DNA from: Phycomyces blakesleeanus NRRL 1555(-)
Taxonomy: Eukaryota; Mucoromycota; Mucoromycetes; Mucorales; Phycomycetaceae
Direction: 5' to 3'
Length of the DNA: 64,000 nucleotides
NCBI RefSeq assembly: GCF_001638985.1
Contig: NW_017265157.1
Coordinates: 744,001 to 808,000 of the forward strand
Part shown: in pieces, positions 23,216-35,929 of the stretch
Layout of the letters: each line of letters opens with the position of its first letter
How positions within the stretch are numbered: the stretch's first letter is position 1
The notes under the pieces: model-generated
Database searches by the model: none
What the model was told of the DNA's origin: nothing
Seen by the model: only the letters and a program-made list of their open reading frames with translations
Made by a program: the position numbers and the translations under genes

Positions 23216-24601
23216 TTAAAAGTATTTTTTACAGTACTGCTTAATAGCAGGCCAAGCCATTATTGTTAGCGGGATATAGGGTAAGATGCACACATAAACC
23301 TGCAAGAGCTCCAGGAATGGTCGTCTGAGTCGGATAGGAATCTCAGCTGTCTGATTCTCTTGAGATGGGAAACTTCCGTGAGTGTAAAAGTGACTCATTA
23401 ATTCGTCTTTTTCTACCCATCGTTCCTGCACCCATTTTGCATAAGCTTCTTCTTCTTTAGGAATTGTTTTTACTGCGAATCTCCTAATATGCACATGAAC
23501 CTTCTTGGGAGACTTCCCAAAGAAAAATATGCCCTGAATTGTATAAACATCCTCGGGAATATCATTGGGACCTACACCAGAATAACCCAGGGTCATATCA
23601 TATAGCCATTCTACACTATCATCAAGTGCCTCTGTTGATAAACGGAGACCAGTCGAACGGGGTAATAACGTGTATTGGTTATCTTTCTACAGCAGATTTT
23701 ATTAGCATATCCATAGCGAAGACAATTTACTTACAAGATCATTCTTTTTGGCATATGCTTCAGAACGATTTCTCATTTTCTTTGATATAACTATAAATTG
23801 CAATAACCCTCTTCAGTAGCTTACCAAGATATACTTAAATATTCTTACCAGTGCCTTCTGGGAATAATAAAAGCCACATTGGCTGGCCAGCTTTTTTCGA
23901 ACGCTTCAAATTATCTTGAATTGTGTCCTTGTCGTCTGCCAATTTGCGTCTCAAAAAGATAAAATCAAAATATTGCATTCCCTGCATATGTTTATCAGTT
24001 CTTCCGACTACTACTTTGCCAATTTATTATATTGGATTATATTTTCTTAAATACCCTATTTGCAACATATTAGTAAGAGGAACAATGTCATTTGTCTTTA
24101 CATACATTCCGTAAATTGGCAGGTTCTTCAAGCTGTCTTTCAATACGATTTTCATGGCACCGTGAGCGCTGGCAAGATATGACACGCACCAGATATAAAG
24201 CCAATCAGCATAAATCTTTTGGTTCTGTTAGAATTGTTTCTGGCGTCTCTTGGAGCTCTGACTGAACTCACCTGATGGTTAGCTGTAACGATGATACGTT
24301 TTGGAAAAGATAACCCAACGACATTTCCATTTGAATCCCGTTTAAATACATTCTCCCCGGAGCATGAGGAATCGAGAGTAATTACTAGCGGGCTAGGGGC
24401 AAATAATTGGACAATCCCAATGAGACCTTGCGACCACATGCGCATAGTAAATGAGATGTAGCGTAGGTAAAAGGATGGAGCTAAAAATGCTACCCATGTA
24501 GATAAAAATTGTGCCAATACTACACATGTCGAGTGAAAGAAGAGGCCACCATTGATGAAGAGAAGCTTGAAGCCCGCGCGTGGGGTCCAGACGGATGCCA
24601 T
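23216..24601 (-). CDS. Membrane acyltransferase of the PlsC/LPLAT family (CST26/LCLAT-like)
   Basis: A glycerophospholipid acyltransferase that would transfer a fatty acyl group to a lysophospholipid in the ER membrane. The start is ATG at 24599-24601 (MASVWTPRAGFKLLF); a longer in-frame reading uses TTG and was not chosen. An N-terminal hydrophobic segment (STCVVLAQFLSTWVAFLAPS) is followed by IIVTANHQ spliced to IYADWLYIW, giving the family motif NHxxxxD. Then come ASAHGAMKIVLKDSLKNLPIYG and, after another intron, LLLFPEGT. The C-terminus (YVCILPYIPLTIMAWPAIKQ) is a second membrane segment. The IYADWLYIWC context is that of the yeast CST26 and human LCLAT1/LPGAT1 subgroup rather than of SLC1. 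The exact substrate is not readable. Confidence 0.87.
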
Positions 24602-25413
24602 GGATAACAATGCTAATAGTAGTACTAGTAGTAGTAAAAGTAATAAAATAGAAAAATAATAGTAATAAGAGAATGGGTAAAAGATAACACAAAAAACTAC
24701 TTAAAATATACACGAGTTGACATGTGCAAAGAAACGGACATCGAAAATTTAGAAGCAGAATAAAATTGTACCGTTGTTGACTATAACCCAACTGAGTCTT
24801 ATTCTCGCTATTTTTTTGTTGCAATGGGATTGAGCGTAAGAATACCCTTTTTTGACAAAATAGGTTCATTTTCCGATAAAAATCCAAATTTGTTAATTAC
24901 AGTGCTTTTACTTGAGATATAATGGATGCTTTTGTTTTAACATGAATGAATATATGTCGGATAACAGGCATATAAGATAAAAAGAACTCATACTACTCTA
25001 AAAGTTTATATTGCTTGATGACTTGTTAGACTACTAATGCCTTAACATAAATGATTATTGTTTAAAATCGGCTGTATTTATCCAAAGAAATTCTAAGCTG
25101 CACTCCTCCTTTTTCCATTTTTTTGACCAGTTTGTCTAGGAAATATATACTCTAGCTCTATATTTATATTGCTTGAGTTATATAACTCTTTTTTTTCCTT
25201 CCGAAAATCTTGATTTCTTTTCCATATTTTCTGGTTATTGTATGGATAGATTGCAGTCGAAGCCAAAAGCATACCCTCTCCAACCATCAGTATTCAGGGG
25301 AAAATGAACTCCGATGATCTATGTCACACTTGCAGCAAAAATTGAAAGTTGTGTACCCTGCCAGAACTATATGAAAACATCTTTCTCTTTTTCCCTTTAT
25401 ATTGATATACTCG
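24602..25413. other. Divergent intergenic region (acyltransferase / sugar transporter)
   Basis: About 0.8 kb holding two divergent promoters, with no supported gene. It includes a short TAG/TAA-rich repeat just upstream of the acyltransferase start (about 24606-24665). Confidence 0.6.
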
Positions 25414-26996
25414 ATGTGCAGTCCATCAAGTAAAAATGCTTTAATAACGTCTGGGTTACTGAAACCTTCCAGATATAATAGCATACAAGCACCTCCTCAG
25501 CCTCAGTTCCGAAAATCTGTCTACTTATCTGCCTTAGTAGCAGCTTTCGGTGGATTTGTATGTGGATTTGACACAGGTGCAATATCGGGTATTATGGCCA
25601 TCCCAGTCTTCAAAACATACTTCTTTACACCTACAAATATGGTGTACTTTCAGGGGTTTATTCTAGCTCTTTTCCTGATGACAGCCGCTATAGGATCTCT
25701 TTTATCTGGATTTTGTTGTGGTAGGATATATCAAAATAATATACAATTAGTAATCGTTTTCTACATGTAATTTATGGACTATAAAAAATAACAATAGATC
25801 GCTTCAGTCGAAAATACTCCATAATTGCTTCTGCTGCTATATTTTGCGCTGGAATCTTTTTTCAAATTCTCGGACAAGACGTTACTATTCTTTTAATTGG
25901 CCGGGCTATAGGTGGATTTGGCGCCGGATTAATGAGTAATGCGATCGCACTCTATCACTCTGAAATCGCTCCCCCTGATATTCGTGGTCGTCTTATTAGT
26001 TTCTTTACCCTCATGAGTTTACTTGGCCAGGTGGCTGGTTACTTTTTTACTTTCTATACCAGTCATTGGACATCAAACTGGTCCTGGAGAGCACCATGGA
26101 TGTTTCAAATAACTGTATGTGCATCATGCGCCATTCTTTTAAATGTCCTACCATTCTCACCACGATGGCTTATTGATCATGGCTATTCTGAAGACGCCCT
26201 TTTGGTTCTAGCTGAACTCCATAGTACTGATGTCGACGATATAGCCGTCCAAAAAGAATACGAGGGGATTAAGTCTGAAATTGAATTCGAACAATCACTA
26301 GGACACCGTACCTACTCAGAGCTCTTTCACGGAAGCAATCGCAAACGCACATTTATTTCATTTTTCATTACTATATCTACTTCTTTTACCGGGAGTGTGG
26401 CTATTTGGTACTATGCTCCACAGATCTTCATGGATGCCGGTATGACCGATGTCTCTAGCTCAATTGCTGCTACTGGTGGTACGGGCATTCTTTCTTTCTT
26501 TGCCACTGCTGTTTCTCTCCGGTGGTTTGTTGATGACTGGGGGAGGAAGCCTATTTTCTTGTCTGGATCTGTATTAATGGGCGTCAGTATGTTTGTGATC
26601 GGCACAATGTTTTCACAATACACCGTCCTCGACACTAATACAGGGAAAGTTATCGTCACAAATACATGCGCTCGCGGGACCATCATAGCATTCATTTATA
26701 TTTTTACGGCGACCTTCTCATCTACATACGGTATTGCAACATTTGTTTATCCTGCAGAAATTTTCAACATGCGTACACGAGCCAAAGGACTTGCCTTGTC
26801 TTACAGTCTTAACTGGGTCTTCTCGATACTAATAGCGTATTCCGTTCCGCTATTTATCACATATACTGTTTCCGGTCTTTACTTTTTCTTCGGAACTTGC
26901 TGCATAATATGTTTTATTGGCTGCTGCTTTATCCCAGAAACTAAAGGCCGTACTCTCGAGGAGATGGAAATCCTTTTTCGCTCGGTTCCCTCTTAA
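25414..26996 (+). CDS. MFS sugar transporter
   Basis: A sugar-porter family proton symporter or facilitator of the plasma membrane with 12 expected helices. One intron (25721-25797) splits the Asp codon of the loop 2-3 motif (CC-D-RFSRKYS). Family motifs: GGFVCGFDTGAISGIMAI in helix 1, GRAIGGFGAGLMSN in helix 4, the PPDIRGRLISFF loop after it, FSPRWLIDHG at the end of helix 6, VYPAEIFNMRTRAKG, and the C-terminal PETKGRTLEEME. The first ATG in frame is at 25414 (MCSPSSKNALITSG); the longer reading starts with TTG. The substrate is likely a hexose or disaccharide but cannot be set from sequence. An Asp/Val-rich loop follows helix 6 (HSTDVDDIAVQKEYEG). Confidence 0.92.
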
Positions 26997-28666
26997 TTAT
27001 TACAAGCGTGGTATTGATTACAGTACGCACTAACAGCTTTTTATTGTTTAGACCTAAATAAATTTTATCCACAAGAGGACAGGAGAAGAACCAAGGTTCT
27101 TCTTTTGGTCTTTTGTATTCGATAATACATTTGGCTCAAGGGGTGCTTTCCTATACAGAGTGAAATACTTCCTCTGTCTAAGTTAGCTGAGATAATACCC
27201 TCATTAGCGGACCAGGGTAATTCCTGCGTCGTGATGATGCCACAATGTTTTGAAAGAGTGTTTGTGTGCGAGAAACACAAACACAAACTTAATTTTGGTA
27301 GAAGTCATATTGCGAGTAATAAGTGTAGTTAGATTTCTATGGAAATTTTTGAAGTTTTTATTCAGAGGTTAAAATAGTTAAGATTTAATTATGAAAACAA
27401 TAATAGTTGAATCGATTATGAGTTATTAAAGAGTTTTGATTTTCTCATGAGAATAGATAGGGCTGCTGTTATTGTTGATTTAAGAGGAATAAATTACTAA
27501 CATTGAAAATACGAATAACTTTCACAAATATTATGGAAGAATATGAGCATCTTAACTGGTTATATTCATCATGACCAAAAGCCAAAAACGTCATATAATC
27601 CTCATAACCCTCAAACAAAAAGTATAATTTTCTAATAGGAGGTTTCATTATCTCTTAGGATTCGGATTCGGATTAGGATTCGGAAAGCGGATGTTAAACC
27701 TGTAGTCAATGAAAATGATTATAAAATGAAAATTATTGAGTCCCCCTTTCTAATTAATCGTCTTATTCTTGTACCTGATATTTTATTATAAACAATTAAG
27801 TTATTTTCTATCACTTATATTGGGAATTTTTTTTATAAAAGCTGGTATATAAAGTAGAAATATGTAAGAGAGGCAAATAAATTGATGAATCTTTGCTTTA
27901 AGTATTTCAAGACTTCAAAATGAGCAATCCTAAATTTCAATCCGAAAGCTTTTTTCTTTAGATTAAATCTACACATTTTAATTCTATTCAGTCTTCTAAG
28001 CCAATAATTTTACCATTTAAACACCGGCTTTACGAATCCTAATCTGAATTCCTATCCGAAGAGATAATGAAACCCCCTAATATAGTTTCCGAAATTAAGA
28101 TATATACGCGAAATCCTGTTGAGCAGCCCTATGGAAATGAACTGTGGTACCAACCAATTGGTACAGATTCTGTTTTATTTACATATGTACATGTATGTGT
28201 ATAATAAAATAAATATCTAGTATACTATTTTAAAATATTATACCTTGAAATGAAACGCAAGCAGCTCCCATCTTGGAAACGTCGTGTCCTTAAGATCACT
28301 AAATATATAGATATATATATCTGGGGGATTGTTGCACGTGAGAATTGACGAGTTGTGTACATTATCCTTATATGAATACTTATTCAACATTTCACAGTTA
28401 AAGAAATTATTACAGGATTTATAGTGATATTTCTGTTTTTGAAAGTATTTCAACAACTTGAAGGATTCTGCAGATCAAGACGAAAATATACTATACTATA
28501 ACCCTGGGCAGCTGGTTCGTGGTGGCTGCAAGCTTTCTTGACCCCAAACGGAAGAAATCAAGTCACACGTAACTTGCATTTCTCTTTTAATCCTGCCTCT
28601 GTGGTTAAATCGAAAAGGCGGATATAGATTTTTCTTTTTTAAAAAGGTGACAATCGTATAATCATT
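26997..28666. other. Intergenic region holding a MITE
   Basis: 1.67 kb between the sugar transporter 3' end and the ELP2 start. No coding gene is supported. The inverted-repeat element at 27637-28078 accounts for the middle third. The rest is plain AT-rich sequence. Confidence 0.65.
27637..28078. mobile_element. 442-bp MITE with long terminal inverted repeats
   Basis: The left end (AGGAGGTTTCATTATCTCTT, then GGATTCGGATTCGGATTAGG) and the reverse complement of the right end (AGGGGGTTTCATTATCTCTT, then GGATAGGAATTCAGATTAGG) match at roughly 48 of the first 57 bases. Both outer edges are followed by AAT, a candidate 3-bp target duplication. The interior is AT-rich without coding capacity. Ends and size suit a non-autonomous DNA transposon. 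The superfamily is open, because the exact edge can be shifted by one or two bases. Confidence 0.78.
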
Positions 28667-31600
28667 ATGCCAAAAGTGTCCACTGAATTTATTGCGATTG
28701 GAGCCAATCGAACAGCACACACTGCTTCATGGGGGCTTGATGGACTTGTTGCATTTGGTGCTAATAAACTCATTGCTCTCTATAATCCACTGGTACAGTT
28801 CACAGTGATTTTTACTCATTAACTACAATTGACAGCTCTAAGCTGAAATAAACAAACAAATAAACAAAAAAGGACCCTACCAGTCGAGGAATCACCGAAA
28901 CTTTGCAAGGACATAAGCAACGTGTAATTTGTGTAGAGTTTATTGAAAGAGGTACCTGGCTTGTTACTTTACTTTTTATTTTATTCTGCGCGATTTTAAA
29001 ATGCGTTTGGGAAGAAGAAAGGGTCTTTTATTTCTAACATTATTGAAAATTACATGACTTGAATTCAGGTCAAGAAGGTAATCTTTCTTCAGTGGCCCTT
29101 GTGTCCGGCTCAGCTGATAATACTGCAAAAATCTGGAAAAAAAACTCGCTTGGTCAGGTAAAGACGCATAAAATAGTTTTTCTTTAATTTAGCTGAGAAA
29201 ACTGTATATTTTATGATTTAGTGGATCAATTCGGCTACGCTTACTGGGCATACAGGAGCGGTTGAGACAGTTGCATGTATGAAAGGGCATTGTATTATGG
29301 GAGACACTGATCTTCTTGCTACCGGTTCTGCCGATGGTACCATTCGCATTTGGGAGCGTCGTATCTTAGATGACTCCAATGGTAAGTAATGTGTTCCATA
29401 AGAAATATGTTTTTGAATATGTGGTATTTGGTAATTAAAATAATGGCATGTATACTCAAATTCAATGAACATCTATTAGACCAAGTTACCTGTCTTCAAG
29501 TGATTGATTGTGGGAACAAGTATCCTTTAGCTCTTGCTCTCGCTTATCTCCCAGGCACAACAGGTACACATATTTAGGATAAATACATTTCACTCATATA
29601 AGAATCTTCTGACCTAATCTGACCGCCTCTGAAACAGTTCCTATTCTTGCTAGTGGCAACACAGATAAAGTTATATCCATATATATCTATCAACATGGAG
29701 TTTCTTGCTTTAAACGTGCTCACACATTACAAGGACATGACAATTGGGTGCGCTCTTTGGCCTTTGCTACGTACACTGGTACTGATGCTAATATAAATGA
29801 AGAGGCAACCCACACCTTGAGAACAGGCAATCTAATGCTTGCAAGTGCATCCCAAGACAAATATATTCGTTTATGGAAAATCGCACCTGAAGTTCAGAGA
29901 GAAACAAAATCTAGTGCACAGGCATCAACCAAAAATGGTCAAAGCAATGATTTAAATGAAGTTTTGGAAGCCTTACAAGAGAGTGCACTGTAAGTATTTG
30001 TTTTAATATTTAGTAGTGCTGTTTATTTTCTAGATCATTCTAATAATTTTTTTCTTTAACTTAGGTCAGCTGAGAATGTTCAGTTGAGCACAAAGGCACA
30101 CCTTGTAGATGTAGACGTACCAGGTAGTGAGAGGTATTTATTTTTCTATCAAAATAATATGAGATCAAATGACACTGAAATATTTTATAGTAAAAAACAA
30201 TATTCACTTATGTTTGAGGCTTTATTGATGGGTCACGATGACTGGGTGTACAGTGTAAACTGGGAAAGACCAAGATATTCAGGTAACGTTTTTTTTATTC
30301 GTATACATGTATAAATGGAATTTTCTAATATGTGCACATAGTATCCAATGGTGTAAAGACTTTTATCCAACCTTTAAGATTGATTTCTGCTTCAAGTGAT
30401 AAGTCACTGATGATATGGAGTCCCGACACCGCTTCTGGTGTATGGGTGAACGAAGTAAGTTGTGATCTGCAATATGAATGTGCACGTAATTTGACAAAAT
30501 AGTATAAAGGTTCGTATGGGAGACATGGGAGGAAACAGCTATCTGGGATTCTGCGGAGCTCTCTTCAGTCCAGACGGAAAGCACGTTGTATCTCACGGAG
30601 CCAATGGCTCTTTCCACATGTGGAGAGATATATCTACTAAAGATGGTAAGAAAAATATAACAAATTGCCTGTGAGTTTTCTAAGTGAAGAACTTTAGAGG
30701 AAAACCGTTGGGCACCCGAGGTATCCATCAGTGGTCACTTTAAACCAGTCGAGAGTGTAGCGTGGGATCCTCATTCAAGATACTTGCTATCTGCTAGGTA
30801 ATAATTGTGAACAAAATAATACTTTGGTTAAAAAATTATTAAAATTGAAATTTTATTCAATTAGTTTGGATCAGTCAACACGTTTATATGCTCCTTGGTG
30901 TAGAAGCACGGAAGGTAAAAAAGTTGTAACATGGCATGAGATGGGTCGTCCTCAGGTTCATGGATATGATCTTAAATGCATCGCCTTTGTAAACGATTGG
31001 CAGTTTGTGAGCGGTGCCGATGAAAAAGTAAGGTGTAGTATGTATTTCTTACTAAAGTATATTGACTAATTCTTTGAATCTGAGTAGGTGCTTCGTGTAT
31101 TCGATGCTCCCAAATCTTGCGTAGAAAGCTTGGCAGTCTTGACAGGCGAAAAGGGACTGACGTCTGAAGTAGTAAATATACACAAACTTTACTTTATTTA
31201 TTGTGTAATATATGACTTTGGTACTAAGAAAGTTCTTGTACATGTTCAAATGTATTAGGAAAGTAGACCTATTGGTGCAAATTTGCCTGCCCTTGGTCTA
31301 TCAAACAAGGCTGTGTTTGAAGGTGATATTGAGACAATGGTTAATTCCGAAGAAAATCATGCTACTCTACAAAGCTACGCTCAATCTTCTTCTACACCTA
31401 CTTCATTATTGGAGACCATGGTGCATCCTCCATTCGAAGAACATTTGCTTCAACATACATTGTGGCCTGAGATCGAAAAACTGTAAGCTATGTCTTAGTG
31501 GAAGTACGGATTTTCGCATCCATCTTTTTAATAATAATGGTTTATTTAGGTATGGTCATGGATATGAAATTATTTGCACAGAGGCCACTCATGATGGTAA

Positions 31601-32532
31601 ATATGTTGCTTCAGCATGCAAGGTAACATATTTATGAATACGTGTAATATATTTTGTTTCCTTTTAATGTAGATTATACTGTGTAGGCTGCTACTCCAGA
31701 ACATGCCGTTGTACGTCTCTTTGATACCAGCAACTGGAAGGAAGTAAAGACAAAGATTAACGCACACTCTCTTACTGTCACACGTGTCAGATTCTCTCAC
31801 AATGATCGCTGGTTGCTCACTGTTTCGAGAGATCGCGTGTGGTCCATCTCTGAACGTGTTGAAGGAAATCAAGGTAAATACAACAAAACAGTAGCTTCTA
31901 ATTGATGTTTGTCTTAATAAATTTCTTATGTTCTAAAAAAATAGATGTTGCTTATCGTCTTACATCCAAGAACCAGGCACATGCTCGTATTATCTGGGAT
32001 TGTGCCTGGAGTCATGATGATAAATTCTTTGTAACCGGGTCGCGCGACAAGACTGTCAAGTTCTGGGAGCAGAAAGATGGAACACAATGGACTTGTGTTG
32101 CAACTATCAAGTGTACCGAACCTATAACAGCTTTGGACGCAGCTCCTATTTTGGTGGATGGAAGGTAACAATAATGGCTTTTATATACGTTTATGTACAT
32201 AGTATAATTATGTTTTATTAAACCCAACCCCTACTTTTTATATAGCTATATTGTGGCTGTTGGTTTAGAGAGCGGTCAGATTGAGCTGCTGTCTGCTAAG
32301 GAAGGAAAACTAGATACGTGGACCTCGTGGCACAACATTGAAAAAACGTAAATATTTTGATATAATATATATGAACAAAGACTAAAATTGACTGATGTTG
32401 GAATTATTTAGGTTTTGCCATGCTGGTGTTGTACGTTCGCTTGCATGGCGTGTTCCTTCTACTCCAGGCGGTCGCCTTCAGCTGGCTTCTGCAGGAGAAG
32501 ATCATTCTGTAAGAATTCTCAATGTGGAATAA
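28667..32532 (+). CDS. ELP2: Elongator complex subunit 2 (WD40 protein)
   Basis: Two-propeller WD40 subunit of Elongator, which modifies the wobble uridine of tRNAs. Start ATG 28667 ([20 protein letters not shown]), stop TAA 32530-32532, with about fifteen short introns. Repeats read in order: [167 protein letters not shown], and the last repeat [15 protein letters not shown]. The opening ([21 protein letters not shown]) and the insert between repeats carrying Asn/Glu/Ser-rich sequence (about 29875-30110) fit ELP2. No lesion is seen. Confidence 0.93.
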
Positions 32533-32661
32533 TTTTGAGATGTTTCAATAAACTTAATCAAACATAACTATCATGCATCATTAAAGTTTCTTTTTTCTTT
32601 TCGTTTCTTTGTTTTATATCTTGAGTTTTTTTGTTTGTTTTCTTGTTTGTTTTTGTTCTTG

Positions 32662-33303
32662 TTAATCTACAGATTCGACTGTCTTTTTGGTGGTCTTGTA
32701 TAGTTTAAGACGCTCTTCCATCTCTTGTGGAATATCTAACTGTATATGTGACTGTCTTGCCCATCGATCTGTCAGTTGGTCCAAGAGTTCGGTTCTGCTT
32801 GTGTGCATAGGCAGTGTATCCAGCAAAACTTGTTTGTAATTGTATTCAGTCAAATACATTGAATGTAGGTTTACAATGTTGCTATGAATTTCTTCCGGCT
32901 TTATGGCTGCTACTTGGATCAAGGCTTCATTCGATAATGGTACACGTTTGTCTCCAAATGTTGATAGTGTGGAAATGTACTTTTGAAAATGTTTTGTTGC
33001 ATCGGCTTCTAATCTCTGCCAATCTTGAATTACGTCTGAAAAATCATTCATTATTTGATGAATTTGGATCATTGTGTCCTCCATGGCAATGGTTTGCTTA
33101 TAAAACAATCGTATTGGATCCGCTCCCATGTCCACTACTCTGCTGTATTGATCTTGACTTGCAAGACGTTGTGCAAGAATGTTCCCAAGTGATCCTAAAA
33201 GGGCTCGTGATGTTGTCTGGTACTGAGCCCATTTATGACACAGGGCTGTCGCTCGTGTGAGAAGGGTTATCGAGGTTGTTCGTATCTGAATTTGTTTCTG
33301 CAT
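32662..33303 (-). CDS. Small helical protein, possibly C1orf109/AIRIM-like
   Basis: An open frame that is all-helical by composition. The first in-frame ATG is at 33301-33303 (MQKQIQIRTTSITLLTRAT); the frame is open a little further up (to about 33365) with no ATG, so a short first exon may be missed. Features: ALLGSLGNILAQRLASQ, DPIRLFYKQTIAMEDTM, an amphipathic stretch around DWQRLEADATKHFQKYIS, and a Lys-rich end (LKLYKTTKKTVESVD). The order of segments, including PEEIHSNIVNLHSMYLTEYN, resembles human C1orf109/AIRIM, a ribosome-biogenesis factor. That comparison is from memory and weak. The gene is tail-to-tail with ELP2 and downstream of the UV endonuclease gene on the same strand. Confidence 0.5.
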   Translation of the reverse strand: MQKQIQIRTTSITLLTRATALCHKWAQYQTTSRALLGSLGNILAQRLASQDQYSRVVDMGADPIRLFYKQTIAMEDTMIQIHQIMNDFSDVIQDWQRLEADATKHFQKYISTLSTFGDKRVPLSNEALIQVAAIKPEEIHSNIVNLHSMYLTEYNYKQVLLDTLPMHTSRTELLDQLTDRWARQSHIQLDIPQEMEERLKLYKTTKKTVESVD

Positions 33304-33507
33304 TTGTTGATAATAAAGAGTTTGCTTTAACCAAAGCCTATTTTGTAACTCGAGAAGCAATGTTTAAAAATTAAAACAAAAATTAGCCACGAGAAGTGTA
33401 TCTGACGGAGTTCACCAACTAAATAAGATATCTGTTTCGATCGGTGTAATGGTTTGCACAATATTGTATTATTTGTCAATCTTCAGGCAGCTCAAACATT
33501 AAGTAAA

Positions 33508-35929
33508 TTACTTTGACTTTGTTTTTCTTTTTTTTGATACTACTAGCTCATCTGCATTAGCCTCTTTTTTGACCTCCTTAGTCTCTGAATTTTCTAAACG
33601 TGCTTGGAGCCTTGTACGGATATGAGGAATAGTTTCTTTTGTATCAAAAGTATGTGATAATCCTTGTTTGAAGTCCTCGTCTTCTTCCTTTATCTTTGAT
33701 TCGACTTTGATTTTGGCTTCCTCCTTGACTTTCTTATTGCTCTTTCTTCCTTTTGTTTCCATGGTCTCGTTTCCGTGGTAAGGTACAAATGATTCGTCTT
33801 TTACATCGCACAAATTATAATCTTTATAGAGTTGAAGGACGGCTTGCTCTAAAATAAAGGTTATTTCCATAATATTACTCGTTAACTTTGATGACAAAGA
33901 CATTTTTAATATTTCTCAAATAAATTATAAATTCTTACCCTTGTCTTTGGCTTCAATCATCAAATCAACATCATCTCCTGTTGGTGGCAAATTCTAAGTT
34001 GATATTGATAAGTACTTTAATATCAGTATTTAGGGATAGCATGTGTGTGTATATATACCTTTACTCTTTATTTGATGATTACAATATCAATTTGGTGAGT
34101 ATATATATATATATATATATATAGTATTTCTTTCATTAAGCCATCACTCAAAAATACCTATCACTGTGAGCACGTCTTTCCATCATGGATGAAGCGCCTT
34201 TCCTTGATTCTGAGTAATGTTGCTACAAAAATAAAATACAATGAAATGAAATAAATAAATAATAAAATGAAAATCTAGTAATAATATACCTTTGGCTTTA
34301 ATCCTCTCCTGGTCCATGTCTCATTGATAGATGGTACCAGGCTTACTAAATCTGTAACCTCGCCAGGATTGATACTGTGTATACGGCATGTTAAATATAC
34401 ATCATGATAAAAATATAAATTATACCTGTGATGATGCCTTTATAAGGTTGAATAATTAAAGAATGTTAGAAGCTGGAAAGAAAACAAGAAGTTTTCTAAG
34501 CTATCTTACCAGTCAAGTACTAGAGGAATGTTAAGCCTTTGGCAAAGTGGAAGAAGATCTGAGACAGAATAACACATTTCGTCGTTTTCTAGTACCTATT
34601 TATAATATTGGGTCAGTGCCTTTGATTTTTCTTTCTAAAATGACTCTACCAGGCGCCGTTTGATATTTTCAGGAAGATCATTGTAGACTTTTTCAAAACG
34701 CTAAAAGTTTGGTATACTGAAAATTAGATCAAGTATTCAATATTGGCTCAAGTAATAAGTTAAATATTGAACTTACTGCCATTGCTGCACATTTATCCCC
34801 TGTAAATAATAACAAGAAAAAAGGTCAGCTATGCGTTAATGTTGTAGAGTCAATTACACACCGTAAACTCCACCCATATGACTATTACAAACATACGATA
34901 ATTAGATATATAGTATTTTGGGCTGTAAACGATAGTACTTGCATAATCATAATTGAATCTGGTGGCAGCCCCATGTAATCCATCATATCTGCATGATCTG
35001 GTGTAATAGTATTAATATCATTCTCTAAATAATATTAGGCTTTCTTACAGTTTAGATCCTTGATGGTACGCAAAACAACCTTTGGTGTTGGTGACCCTAG
35101 CTGGTTATACTGTCCTGGGTGAGTTGTCTATTAAATGAATAAAGTGTAAAGGCAAGCATGAGTCTACAAGGTTTATCACGGTTTAATCTGGCTTATATTT
35201 TACCAGTCGATGATTGTATTTATGGGCCAATTTCCCAATCTCCTCGAGGTTATCTTTAGCATACTCTAAAGAATAGCTTGATGAAAAATAACATACAAAA
35301 ATGTAGTGTGTAAGTTCTTTTTTTTTTGCAAGACAAAAAAAAACAAGCAAACAAAAGCAAATTTATTTACCCGTAGTCGTCGTGGCTTGCAAATGGAAAT
35401 ATGTCACTTGACATGCGCATAAACGTTATTTTATTCTCTATACAAAAACAATATAGATTAATTGAAGTAGCTATCCATGTTAAGAATCCTTAAATATATA
35501 CCATTATTCCATTCAATCAATGTTTTCAAATCCTTTACGTTCTGATGGTGTGATTGTGAAATTATATTTGAGTAGAGCAGTTATAGGCTTTAGAATAAGC
35601 TTACCTGCAAGGCAAGATCCTTGACATATTCTATTCCCTTTTGCTTAAGGGTGTCTAATATATTTTCAATATTTGCTTCAATGTACATCAACTAACGCTA
35701 GATGACCCTTTATATTACCTATACGACAAGTACGTGAACAAAAAACCGGTACTTTCTGCTTTCTCAATACGGTATTTATACAGCTAGACAAATATAATCA
35801 TCAAGAAAAAATCCTTACAGCCATATAATATATTATGCTCAGGGTGGCTTACGCATAACCAAGACGACCTTTGTACTTTGTCGGATCTTTGTGTACTAAG
35901 CGTGAATAGAGCTCTACTACTGCTGACAT
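33508..35929 (-). CDS. uve1: UV-damage endonuclease (UVDE/Uve1)
   Basis: Metal-dependent endonuclease that nicks 5' of UV photoproducts and starts alternative excision repair. Start ATG 35927-35929 (MSAVVELYSRLVHKDPTKYK). Many small exons give GRLGYACLN, VFCSRTCRI, MRMSSDIFPFASHDDYGYSL, LTTHPGQYNQLGSPTPK, IMIMHMGGVYGDK, RRLVLENDEMCYSVSDLLPL, LVLDWHHH, INETWTRRGLKPKQHYSESR, RRAHSD and LPPTGDDVDLMIEAKDKEQA, in the order of S. pombe Uve1. Most metal ligands (the H and E of THPGQ, IMHMGG, LEND, DWHHH) are present. The last exon adds a Lys/Glu-rich tail (KKVKEEAKIKVESKIKEEDE, KKRKTKSK) that could serve as a nuclear signal. Compared with Uve1 the N-terminus is short. The catalytic His triplet sits on a 12-nt micro-exon (see separate entry). 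Confidence 0.92.
34426..34437 (-). other. uve1: 12-nt micro-exon of UVDE coding the His triplet
   Basis: The upstream exon ends LVLD plus TG. The 12 bases GCATCATCACAG, flanked by an AG acceptor and a GTATAA donor, complete Trp and give His-His-His plus AG. The next exon supplies T and continues INPGEV. The joined reading DWHHHSINPGE restores the invariant UVDE motif; skipping the exon would keep the frame but delete the triplet. Confidence 0.85.

Noticed and set aside
27651..27685. GGATTCGGATTCGGATTAGG looked telomere-like or like a short tandem repeat
   Set aside because: It is part of the MITE terminal inverted repeat and has its mirror copy at about 28030-28065.
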